A stretch of DNA of 64,000 nucleotides from Candidatus Gastranaerophilales bacterium (GTDB taxonomy: Bacteria; Cyanobacteriota; Vampirovibrionia; Gastranaerophilales; Gastranaerophilaceae), in the NCBI GenBank assembly GCA_947626225.1, contig CANQRH010000001.1, positions 235,710 through 299,709 of the forward strand, in the 5' to 3' direction. Made by a program: the position numbers and the translations under genes. Under the pieces are notes generated by a model. The model ran no database searches. It saw only the letters and a list, made by a program, of their open reading frames with translations, and was not told the origin of the DNA. Positions 16,638 to 24,433 of this stretch are shown one piece after another. Each line of letters opens with the position of its first letter. Position 1 is the stretch's first letter.

Positions 16638-19600
16638 ATGCTTCAAGAGGCTTCAAGAGCTATAAATTCGGCATTTAACAACAGTTTTATAAAGAAATTA
16701 AGCCAATACCTTCATGACTGTGTAAGAGAAGAAGTTAAAAGCTCGACATTCCGCAATCTTAAAGGTGATAAAGATAACAAATGGATATTTTTGAACGGGG
16801 AAGAACAACTTTTTTCCGCGGGCAGTGAATATATTGCGCTTGACGGAAGCGATGCAAAGCTTACCGAACTTATGATTCAGAGTGAACTCGGTCAGAAAGA
16901 TAAATATTTGATATACGGTTATATGTTTCTTGTCGGAAAAAGTTCAAAAACAAGAAAGCAGAATGAATTTTTGACTCCGCTTTTGTATATGCCGTGTAAA
17001 CTTGAAAGAAACGGTGTTAATATAAACTGTTTTGCATTGGATGAAGTTTTATCGCTTAATACGGGTGCGCTTGCGGCATTGATGAGAAAAAATGACGATG
17101 AAGATGAAGTGGATATTCTTCTGGAAGGTATTCTTGATGTGGTGCCGGAACTTCCTATTACCCGTGAAAAAATGGATATTTTTCTTACAACGCTGAAATC
17201 TCTCGTTCCTGAAATTGAAATTGCGTCCAATCCCGAAGATTACCGCGAAGATGACAATGTTTCAAAGTCAAAAGATTTTTATAAGGAAAAAGTTGACGGT
17301 GAAAACTTTGAAGAAATTATTGAAGAAGAAACCGAACAGGCTAAACAGAAAATGAAACTTGAAAAAGTTGCCGTGACTTATCAAAGTGCAATTATTTTGA
17401 CAAAACGTCCGTCGGTTACCGCGGGTGTTTTGCATGAACTCACTCAAATCGCCGAAAAACCTTCCGGAATATACAGAGAAACCGCTTTGAGCATTATCAA
17501 TGAAGAATATGCACAGAGCAGGGAAAAATCTGTTCCGATAAAAGATTTAAATAAGATAACGGATTTTTACCCCATAACACCGCTGTCTTTAAGTGACAGT
17601 CAGCTTCAGGTTATAAAAAACATTGATAACAGCAAATTTGTAGCCGTTCAAGGGCCTCCGGGAACGGGTAAATCTCAAACTATTGTTAATTTGGTTGCTC
17701 ATCTTGTTGCAAACGGCAAAACCGTGCTTGTCGCATCACGTATGGACAAGGCTGTAGATGTTGTTGCGGAAAGATTAAACGAACTCGGAGCAAGCCATAT
17801 GGCACTGAGAGCAGGCAGATTAAATTACCAAAGACAGCTAAGCGAAGATTTGAACAATCTTCTTTCTCAAAATTCCGAACTTGATGACAATATTCAAGAC
17901 AGCCTTCTTGTCGATACCGAAGATATGAAAGAGCATCTTGATTTGCTTAAAAGTTTGGAGATGAAATCCGAAAAAATTATAAAGCTTGAAAAAGACTGGC
18001 ATGACAAACTTATTGAGGTTGAAGAACAGGAAAAAGCTATCGGCAAAAGAGAATTTGTTAAATCTCCCGTGAAAAAAGGAGAGATAGACCTTATTGCAGG
18101 GATTATAAAAGTTCTCGAGCATAATATGGAAAAAGCGGGATTTATTTCTAAGGCGCTTAATATTACAAGTCTTTATCGTCTTAAAAAGACTCTGAAGCTT
18201 AAAGATTTTGATGTGAATTCCGCAAATCTCGGACGGCTGAAAGAAGAATTGGATTTTGCAAATTCGGAATGGGCTTTGAGAAACATAGAAGCGGAAATTC
18301 AAAAAATCGGAAATCTTCACATGCTCTCGGAGCAAATCCGCACTATGAAACGTAAACAAAAAACTCTTGCGGTTAATATTTTGAAAAATAAAAGACGCGA
18401 AGCTTTAAAAGGACTTTTGCGTGACGAAAATAAACGCAGAAGGCTTAAAGTCCATGCACGTTCTCTTGTTGCGAACAGAAAACGTCTTCAAACCAATATT
18501 CTTGAAGAAGAAGATTTTAAACCGCTTTTGGAAGCATTCCCCTGCTGGTGTGTAACGACTTATGCGGTATCCGATTCCCTGCCGATGAAACCGGGAATGT
18601 TTGATGTCGCAATTATTGATGAAGCTTCTCAATGTGATATTGCAAGCTGTTTTCCGATATTGTTCCGAGCAAAACGTGCGGTTATAGTCGGTGATGACAA
18701 ACAGCTCCCGCATCTTTCTTTCCTTGAAAAAGCGAAGGAACAATCTTTCCTGAGCCAATACGGTATTCCCGATAAATATCAGCTGATATGGCGTTTCAGA
18801 ACAAATTCAATGTTTGATTTGGCGGATTATTATTCAACAAATTCCGTTATGCTGGATGAACATTTTAGAAGCCTTCCGCCGATTATTAATTTTTCAAACC
18901 ACGAATTCTATAATGACAGAATAAGAGTTATGCGGAAAAATAAAAATGATGAGAAAGTTCTGGAACTTGTTCATGTTTTAGACGGGAAGTCCGATTTTGA
19001 TGCAACAAGAAACCTGCCCGAGATTGAAGCGGTAGTTAAACGGCTTCATGAAATAATTATTGAGGATGAAAGAATTAACCCTGATAACCCTGTTTCCGTC
19101 GGAATTATTTCTCCTTTCAGAGCGCAGGTGGAACAATTAAAAATATCGGTATCCAAAGTCTTGTCAGACTATATGATTAAAAAGCATGACATTGAAATCG
19201 GTACCGCACATACATTCCAAGGTGATGAACGCGACATAATGATTATCTCTTGGGCATTTGCGGATAACAGCTATACTCAAAGTCTTACTTTCCTTCAAAA
19301 GCCTAATCTTTTTAACGTGGCAATTACCCGAGGAAGAAACAAGGTTATAAACTTTATTTCCCGTAATCCGCACGAACTTCCGGAAGGACATTTCAGAAAT
19401 TATATTTCTTATATAAAAGATTACGAAAACCGTTCGCAGGCAATGCTTTCCGGTGATATTGACGAAAACCTATACAAAAATTCACTTGAGAAGGAAGTTG
19501 CCGAAAAAATACGCGAGCTTGACCATAAAGTTATAGCCGGTGCGGATGTTGCTGGGTTGAGTGCGGATTTGTTTGTTGATGACAAATTTGTTATTGAAAT

Positions 19601-19754
19601 TGACGGGGTTGAAGACAAACAAATTCCGACCGTATCAAATATGAAAAAGCAGGCAATTATTGAACGCTCAGGTTACAAAGTTAAACGTATAACCTTCCGT
19701 GAATGGCAGTATTCACCGAAAGCTTGTCTTGACAGAGTATTGACTGAAGTTTAG
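16638..19754 (+). CDS. SF1 (AAA_11/AAA_12, Upf1-like) helicase with C-terminal endonuclease-like domain
   Basis: The 1,038-residue protein has an N-terminal domain (about 1-300) of the kind found in DUF4011-like helicases, then Q-motif PLSLSDSQLQVI, Walker A QGPPGTGKSQT (near 338), Walker B DVAIIDEASQCD (near 655), motif III VGDDKQLPHLSF, motif V GTAHTFQGDERDIM and motif VI NVAITRGRNKV. A coiled-coil insertion separates Walker A and B. The last about 90 residues (LSADLFVDDKFVIEIDG, then VKRITFREWQYSP) resemble Vsr/DUF559/RAP-type nuclease folds. AGGAG precedes the ATG. Possible roles: DNA repair or phage defence; no accessory defence genes adjoin it. Confidence 0.88.
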   Translation: MLQEASRAINSAFNNSFIKKLSQYLHDCVREEVKSSTFRNLKGDKDNKWIFLNGEEQLFSAGSEYIALDGSDAKLTELMIQSELGQKDKYLIYGYMFLVGKSSKTRKQNEFLTPLLYMPCKLERNGVNINCFALDEVLSLNTGALAALMRKNDDEDEVDILLEGILDVVPELPITREKMDIFLTTLKSLVPEIEIASNPEDYREDDNVSKSKDFYKEKVDGENFEEIIEEETEQAKQKMKLEKVAVTYQSAIILTKRPSVTAGVLHELTQIAEKPSGIYRETALSIINEEYAQSREKSVPIKDLNKITDFYPITPLSLSDSQLQVIKNIDNSKFVAVQGPPGTGKSQTIVNLVAHLVANGKTVLVASRMDKAVDVVAERLNELGASHMALRAGRLNYQRQLSEDLNNLLSQNSELDDNIQDSLLVDTEDMKEHLDLLKSLEMKSEKIIKLEKDWHDKLIEVEEQEKAIGKREFVKSPVKKGEIDLIAGIIKVLEHNMEKAGFISKALNITSLYRLKKTLKLKDFDVNSANLGRLKEELDFANSEWALRNIEAEIQKIGNLHMLSEQIRTMKRKQKTLAVNILKNKRREALKGLLRDENKRRRLKVHARSLVANRKRLQTNILEEEDFKPLLEAFPCWCVTTYAVSDSLPMKPGMFDVAIIDEASQCDIASCFPILFRAKRAVIVGDDKQLPHLSFLEKAKEQSFLSQYGIPDKYQLIWRFRTNSMFDLADYYSTNSVMLDEHFRSLPPIINFSNHEFYNDRIRVMRKNKNDEKVLELVHVLDGKSDFDATRNLPEIEAVVKRLHEIIIEDERINPDNPVSVGIISPFRAQVEQLKISVSKVLSDYMIKKHDIEIGTAHTFQGDERDIMIISWAFADNSYTQSLTFLQKPNLFNVAITRGRNKVINFISRNPHELPEGHFRNYISYIKDYENRSQAMLSGDIDENLYKNSLEKEVAEKIRELDHKVIAGADVAGLSADLFVDDKFVIEIDGVEDKQIPTVSNMKKQAIIERSGYKVKRITFREWQYSPKACLDRVLTEV

Positions 19755-19763
19755 TTTTCTATG

Positions 19764-19791
19764 TTGTAAAAAGCTCAGAGTATGATATAAT
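19764..19791 (+). promoter_or_regulatory. Promoter of panC
   Basis: TTGTAA, a 16-nt spacer and TATAAT (19786-19791), then an AGAGAGA ribosome-binding stretch and the panC ATG. Confidence 0.6.
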
Positions 19792-19810
19792 TTAAACAGA
19801 GAGAGAATTT

Positions 19811-20665
19811 ATGCTGGTTCATAAAATAACCGAAGTAAGAGAAAAAGTAAAAGAATGGAAAAGAGCCGGACTTAGTGTCGGGCTTGTTCCCACGATGGGA
19901 GCACTTCATAACGGGCATAAAAGTCTTATTGAAAAATCCGTCGAAAAATGCGACAGAACCGTTGTTTCGGTTTTCGTAAATCCGATACAGTTTTGTGCCG
20001 GAGAGGATTTGGATAAATACCCCAGAACACTTGAGGCTGATGAAAAATTATGCACCGAAGCAGGTGTTGATATTGTTTTTGCTCCTTCTCCCGCTGAAAT
20101 GTACGGGGAAGGACATATACTGTCTAATGATTTTTTGACTTATGTTATTCCGCCCTATTTTTATACTGATAAGTTATGCGGGAAATCCCGTATAGGACAT
20201 TTTGACGGCGTATGTACGGTTGTGAATAAGTTATTTAATATTGTTCAGCCTGATTTTGCCTTCTTCGGAGAAAAGGACAGACAGCAATTAATTATTTTGA
20301 AAAAAATGGTTAATGACTTGAATATTCCGGTTGAAATTATACCCTGTCCGATTGTAAGAGAGGAAAGCGGACTTGCACTCTCGTCAAGAAATAAGTACTT
20401 GTCCGATGCCGATAAACAGGAAGCTTTAGCTCTGAGCAAAATTTTATTTAATATAAAAAACTGCTATAAGAAAGGAATAACCGATGTCCGCTCGCTCGGT
20501 GAAACGGCTTATGCTTTTTTGAATGAAAATCATTCTCTTGAATATTTGGAATTCAGAGATGAAAATAATTTGGAAGAAAAAACAACTGCCGATGACGGTA
20601 CTGTTGTATTTATAGCGGTAAAAATTAACGGTGTAAGATTAATTGATAATATTTCTTTGAGGTGA
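19811..20665 (+). CDS. panC: Pantothenate synthetase
   Basis: Joins pantoate and beta-alanine using ATP, the last step of vitamin B5 synthesis. The 284-residue protein shows VPTMGALHNGHKSLI (HIGH-like), VSVFVNPIQF, YPRTLEADEKLC, FDGVCTVVNKLF, FAFFGEKDRQQL and the KMSKS-like REESGLALSSRNKYLS. panB and panD are not nearby. The next gene begins 2 nt after its stop. Confidence 0.97.
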   Translation: MLVHKITEVREKVKEWKRAGLSVGLVPTMGALHNGHKSLIEKSVEKCDRTVVSVFVNPIQFCAGEDLDKYPRTLEADEKLCTEAGVDIVFAPSPAEMYGEGHILSNDFLTYVIPPYFYTDKLCGKSRIGHFDGVCTVVNKLFNIVQPDFAFFGEKDRQQLIILKKMVNDLNIPVEIIPCPIVREESGLALSSRNKYLSDADKQEALALSKILFNIKNCYKKGITDVRSLGETAYAFLNENHSLEYLEFRDENNLEEKTTADDGTVVFIAVKINGVRLIDNISLR

Positions 20666-20667
20666 TT

Positions 20668-21600
20668 ATGGTTGTTACTGTTTTTGAAATGATTAAAATA
20701 TTTTCACAGCTTTTTTTGAATTTAATGTTTTTAATTCAAATTGTGCTGATGATTTTGGTATTTTTAACGGCATCATATTGGTTCTTTGATTTGCTTGATT
20801 CTCAAGTGTTTGCATTTGCTCAGCCGATTGCGGAAGCTTGCTCAAATTTTGTTAATATATTTCACAGGCAGGATATAGAAGTCGGCGGAGTTTATGTTGA
20901 CGGTTCACTTCTTTTGTTTGATTTATGTTCAATAATATTAGTATTCTTAATTGCAAAAGCAAAATATTATATAAATGTATTTAAGGCAACAATTGATGTT
21001 GCGATTAATATGGCTAAACAGCAAATTGAAAACGAATTTAATGCGGAATTACAGTCGGAAATGGAAGATCAGCTTAAAAAGTTAGACAATTTCGCCATTT
21101 TAATTCAATTTAATGCTAAAAACCTTGTTACGGATTATTATTCATTTGCAAAACAAAATGCCGAATTAGAGGCTAAAGAAAAAGGTGAAGAAGCTTTTAA
21201 ATTACTTTACTCCGTAATGAAAAATATAAAAGGATGCAAATTTGCAAAAACAGGGGACAAAATGCTTATATTGTCGGATAATTTTGACAATTTTGACAAT
21301 ATTATGAGTTTTATTGATTCTTCAATCGAACGTATCAGGCATGATTTTAAATCGAAAAGGTGGCTTCTTTTGTCATATATTGCCGTTGATGTATTTGACA
21401 GCCATACAAACTTTAAAAAAGATATTTACCCTGTAATGGAACAAATGCTTAATATTCATCATAAAAATGAAGCCGTATGTATGGGAAATTTCCGTATACG
21501 ATATAATTTAAATAAAAAACAGATGTATACATCCTTTTTAAAAGGCTCATACGAAGTTAACGGAATGAATGAAATTTGGGCTTTGGTTAAGAAAAATTAA
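20668..21600 (+). CDS. Hypothetical membrane protein with long cytoplasmic domain
   Basis: The 310-residue protein is not recognised. It has N-terminal transmembrane segments (FSQLFLNLMFLIQIVLMILVFLTASYWF and LLLFDLCSIILVFLIAKA) followed by a helical linker and a soluble domain of about 180 residues (DQLKKLDNFAILIQFNAKNLVTDYY; SSIERIRHDFKSKRWLLLSYIAVDVFD). That end could be a PAS- or nucleotide-cyclase-like fold, but no catalytic motif is visible. GAGGTG precedes ATG 20668; the GTG at 20662 is less likely. Confidence 0.75.
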   Translation: MVVTVFEMIKIFSQLFLNLMFLIQIVLMILVFLTASYWFFDLLDSQVFAFAQPIAEACSNFVNIFHRQDIEVGGVYVDGSLLLFDLCSIILVFLIAKAKYYINVFKATIDVAINMAKQQIENEFNAELQSEMEDQLKKLDNFAILIQFNAKNLVTDYYSFAKQNAELEAKEKGEEAFKLLYSVMKNIKGCKFAKTGDKMLILSDNFDNFDNIMSFIDSSIERIRHDFKSKRWLLLSYIAVDVFDSHTNFKKDIYPVMEQMLNIHHKNEAVCMGNFRIRYNLNKKQMYTSFLKGSYEVNGMNEIWALVKKN

Positions 21601-21608
21601 CCAAGGTA

Positions 21609-21637
21609 TTGATTTTATTTTCGGATTATTGTAATAT
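21609..21637 (+). promoter_or_regulatory. Promoter of rplJ-rplL
   Basis: TTGATT (21609-21614), 17-nt spacer, TAATAT (21632-21637), followed directly by the L10 leader. Confidence 0.6.
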
Positions 21638-21639
21638 TC

Positions 21640-21715
21640 TCGTACAGCCGCAGACAGCCAGCAGATGAAAGTCTTTAAAATCCCAGCTGACCGAGGTTAT
21701 ACACAGTCGAAATAT
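21640..21715 (+). ncRNA. Ribosomal protein L10 leader
   Basis: The leader upstream of rplJ contains the conserved L10-binding elements: GCCGCAGACAGCCAGCAG, a variable helix, then CAGCTGACCGAGG. In many bacteria the L10-L12 complex binds this kink-turn-containing RNA to repress its own operon. Boundaries are approximate. Confidence 0.8.
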
Positions 21716-21811
21716 TGATTTGTCAACCTATGAAATTTTGCGGTCTTTTATGTGAAGAATGCAAAATTTTTTGTATTTTTCGGGTCGAACAAAAAACAAA
21801 AGGAGCTAAAA

Positions 21812-22333
21812 ATGGCAACAAAAGCTTTTAAATCAGAAAAAATAGAAACAATGAAAGCAAAAGCACAAAAAGCTCAGGTAGCTATTTTAACAGAGTATAA
21901 AGGTTACTCGGTTGATGAAATTACATCACTCAGACGCAGTATTCAACAGAGCGGCGGTGATTATATGGTAACAAAAAATACTCTTGCAAAGATAGCATTC
22001 AAGGGTACGGATTTTGAAGTGCTTGCTGATTCTTTGACGGGGCCGGTTGCAATTGCATTCGGTTTTGAAGATCAGGTCAGCCCCGCAAAAGCTGTTTCTA
22101 AATTTATTAAAGACACTAAAAAAGGTGCAATACTCTGCGGTGCATTGGACGGCAAATTGTTAACGGCTAAAGAAGCCGAAGCACTCGCAAAAATGCCTTC
22201 GAAAGAAGAACTTATTGCAAAATTGCTCGGTTCAGTCAAATCACCGGCATCAGGTATTGCAAATTCTATCAACGCAGTTATGTCACAGCTTACAAGAACT
22301 ATGGCAGCTGTCAGAGATTCAAAAGCGGCATAA
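21812..22333 (+). CDS. rplJ: 50S ribosomal protein L10
   Basis: The 173-residue protein has LKMATKAFKSEKIE at the start and the L10 core AILTEYKGYSVDEITSLRRS, YMVTKNTLAKIAF, LTGPVAIAFG. It anchors L7/L12 dimers to the stalk base. AAAGGAGC precedes ATG 21812; the longer reading frame from 21752 overlaps the leader and is not used. Confidence 0.96.
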   Translation: MATKAFKSEKIETMKAKAQKAQVAILTEYKGYSVDEITSLRRSIQQSGGDYMVTKNTLAKIAFKGTDFEVLADSLTGPVAIAFGFEDQVSPAKAVSKFIKDTKKGAILCGALDGKLLTAKEAEALAKMPSKEELIAKLLGSVKSPASGIANSINAVMSQLTRTMAAVRDSKAA

Positions 22334-22377
22334 AAATTTATGCCTGAGTACAAATTAAAAAAAAAGGAGAAAAAATA

Positions 22378-22758
22378 ATGAGTAATGTAGAAACTATTTT
22401 GGAATCAATTGAAAAATTAACTTTGCTTGAAGCATCAGAACTTGTAAAAGCAATGGAAGAAAAATTCGGCGTATCGGCAGCAGCTCCCGTAGCTGTTGCA
22501 GCGGCAGCTCCCGCAGCAGCAGGTGAAGCTGCAGGCGCTGATGAAGCTACCGAAGTTACCGTTGTACTTGCAGCAGCAGGCGCTAACAAAATCGCTGTCT
22601 TGAAAGAAGTAAGAGCTATCACCGGACTTGGCTTGAAAGAAGCTAAAGACTTGGTTGACGGCGCTCCCAAACCTGTTAAAGAAGGCGTTAAAAAAGAAGA
22701 AGCTGAAGCTATCAAAAAACAGCTTGAAGCTGCAGGTGCTTCCGTTGAACTTAAATAG
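22378..22758 (+). CDS. rplL: 50S ribosomal protein L7/L12
   Basis: The 126-residue stalk protein has an N-terminal dimerisation domain ([30 protein letters not shown]), an Ala-rich hinge, and the C-terminal factor-binding domain ([35 protein letters not shown]). AAAAAGGAG precedes the ATG. Codon use is strongly biased, as expected for a highly expressed gene. Confidence 0.98.
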   Translation: MSNVETILESIEKLTLLEASELVKAMEEKFGVSAAAPVAVAAAAPAAAGEAAGADEATEVTVVLAAAGANKIAVLKEVRAITGLGLKEAKDLVDGAPKPVKEGVKKEEAEAIKKQLEAAGASVELK

Positions 22759-22777
22759 TCGTAAAAAACTTATAAAA

Positions 22778-22804
22778 AAGGCTTCCTTTAAGGAAGCCTT
22801 TTTT
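22778..22804. terminator. Terminator after rplL
   Basis: AAGGCTTCCTT-T-AAGGAAGCCTT followed by TTTT; lies between convergent rplL and lemA, usable from both sides. Confidence 0.9.
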
Positions 22805-22808
22805 ATGT

Positions 22809-23384
22809 CTAAAACTCAACTTTCGGAGCTTGTCTTTCTTCTTCCGTTATTTCAAAATATTCTCTTTGTTTAACTCCTGCCATCGAAGCTATTACGGAAA
22901 CAGGAAATGTTCTGATAAGTGCGTTGATTGCTTTAACACTTTCGTTATAATCCATTCTTGCGACAGCAATACGGTTTTCCGTTCCCGCAAGTTCATCCTG
23001 CAAGCCTGTAAATGCTTTATCAGCTTTTAAATTAGGATAATTCTCAACGACCATCAACAATCTTGAAAGTGCGCTGTTGAGTTCGTTTGTACTTTGCTGA
23101 ACAGCCTTTACATCATTTGAATTCATTGCACCCGCTAATTTTGAACGAGCTTCGGCAACATTTGTAAAAATTTCTTTCTCATGACTTGCATAACCTTTAA
23201 CGGTATTTACAAGGTTCGGTATCAAATCATTCCTTCTTTTAAGTTGATTTTCCACCTGAGCCCACCGGGATGACACGTTTTCATCCATAACCTGCAATTT
23301 ATTGTAAGTACCGATAAAATACCCGGCAAAAGCTATTATGGCAAGTATTACGATACCCAATACAATAAGTCCTGTTTTTTTCAT
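22809..23384 (-). CDS. lemA: LemA family protein
   Basis: The 191-residue protein has one N-terminal transmembrane helix (GLIVLGIVILAIIAFAGYFIGTYN) and the LemA helical bundle: LQVMDENVSSRWAQVENQLKRRNDLIPNLVNTVKGYASHE, then VENYPNLKADKAFTGLQDELAGTENRIAVARMDYNE and IRTFPVSVIASMAG. Function in the family is poorly known. Its pairing with a TPM-domain protein 18 nt upstream is a widely conserved two-gene unit. Confidence 0.95.
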   Translation of the reverse strand: MKKTGLIVLGIVILAIIAFAGYFIGTYNKLQVMDENVSSRWAQVENQLKRRNDLIPNLVNTVKGYASHEKEIFTNVAEARSKLAGAMNSNDVKAVQQSTNELNSALSRLLMVVENYPNLKADKAFTGLQDELAGTENRIAVARMDYNESVKAINALIRTFPVSVIASMAGVKQREYFEITEEERQAPKVEF

Positions 23385-23402
23385 TATATATTTCTCCTTT
23401 CT

Positions 23403-24107
23403 TTACCAACCTCTCGAAGCGCCGCCTCCGCCAAAGCCTCCGCCTCCGCCGAATCCGCGAAAACTTCCGCCGCCCATGCTGCCGCCGCCTCCGTAATAAC
23501 CGCCTCCGCCATAGCCTCCTTTAGATATGAGAAACCATATCAGAAGCCAAATTATTATAAATAATACTACATCAAACGGAAAGTCTGAATTTTTCGGTAT
23601 CGGTTTTTCCGCCGATATTTTTACACCGTATGACTCTGCAATTTCAACGGCAAGGGCTGTTGTACCCTCAAGAATTCCCTTATCATAATCACTTTTTTTA
23701 AAATAAGGTATCATATAATTATCCGTTATTCTGCCGGCTTTGGCATCATTTATTGCTCCTTCAAGTCCGTAGCCTATTTCAATCCGAACTTTTCTTTCGG
23801 ACGGAACAACAAGGATTACGGCACCGTTATTTAAACTTTTCGCACCGATTTTATAAGTTCTGCCTATATCAAGCGCAGTTTCTTCAATAGTTCTTCCGTT
23901 TAACGTTTTTAGCGTTACAACCGCCACGTCAGCTTGCGTCTTCGATTGAAGATTATACAAAAACGAATTTATAATTATTTCATTACGCTGTGATATTACA
24001 TCCGCATTATCGCTTATAAATCCGTTAAATTTTAGATTTTCGGCTGCTTGTGCACAAAGACTTATACAGAAAACAGTTATAACAATCGCAAATAACTTTT
24101 TGAACAT
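23403..24107 (-). CDS. TPM-domain (YgcG-type) protein
   Basis: The 234-residue protein has a signal peptide (LFAIVITVFCISLCAQA|AE), a TPM domain (NGFISDNADVISQRNEIIINSFLY, TLNGRTIEETALDIGRTYKIG, NNGAVILVVPSERKVRIEIGYGLEGAINDAKAGRI), one transmembrane helix (VVLFIIIWLLIWFLI) and a Gly-rich tail with FGGGGGFGGGGASRGW. Paired with lemA, as is usual; together they are thought to act at the envelope. Confidence 0.93.
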   Translation of the reverse strand: MFKKLFAIVITVFCISLCAQAAENLKFNGFISDNADVISQRNEIIINSFLYNLQSKTQADVAVVTLKTLNGRTIEETALDIGRTYKIGAKSLNNGAVILVVPSERKVRIEIGYGLEGAINDAKAGRITDNYMIPYFKKSDYDKGILEGTTALAVEIAESYGVKISAEKPIPKNSDFPFDVVLFIIIWLLIWFLISKGGYGGGGYYGGGGSMGGGSFRGFGGGGGFGGGGASRGW

Positions 24108-24113
24108 ACAAAA

Positions 24114-24142
24114 ATTATAATAAATTTGTAAATAATTGTAAA
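24114..24142 (-). promoter_or_regulatory. Promoter of the TPM-lemA operon, leaderless-type
   Basis: On the minus strand: -35 TTTACA (24137-24142), 17-nt spacer, perfect -10 TATAAT (24114-24119), then 6 nt to the ATG. No Shine-Dalgarno. The mobile cassette's target duplication begins only 6 bp upstream of the -35, so the promoter survived insertion. Confidence 0.65.
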
Positions 24143-24147
24143 GTATA

Positions 24148-24179
24148 AAAAATTAGGTAACTATATACAATTTTACAGT
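24148..24179 (+). repeat. Left target duplication and terminal inverted repeat of cassette
   Basis: The 8-bp duplication AAAAATTA (24148-24155) is followed by a 24-bp inverted repeat (24156-24179) starting GGTAACTA and ending TTACAGT. It matches the right repeat at 21 of 24 positions when inverted. Confidence 0.8.
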
Positions 24180-24334
24180 AAACATAGCTAAAACACTTTA
24201 AGCATGGTGGTTTTCTCTATTTTATATAATAAATTCAATATATTTCATATTCTCTACCCTATTTTAAATTCTAAAATTTTATATTAATATATGGATATAT
24301 TATTAAGTATATTTATTTTTAGGGAGTATAGAGG

Positions 24335-24433
24335 ATGTTCAAAAAGCCTGATATTATGCAAATTGTCGTGGGCCCCCGCCTAAAAGATTTTCTATTAACA
24401 ACTTTCGTAAAGGAGGTTGTTTATGAGTGTTAA
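24335..24433 (+). CDS. Small ORF (32 aa) overlapping the start of the R-M-like gene
   Basis: Starts at ATG after GGGAGTATAGAGG and encodes a short peptide beginning MFKKPDIMQIVVGPRLKDF and ending VVYEC. Its stop lies 11 nt inside the large gene, so ribosomes ending here could reinitiate on ATG 24423; the large gene's AAAGGAGG site is within this ORF. A leader peptide controlling expression is plausible. No homologue recognised. Confidence 0.45.
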   Translation: MFKKPDIMQIVVGPRLKDFLLTTFVKEVVYEC

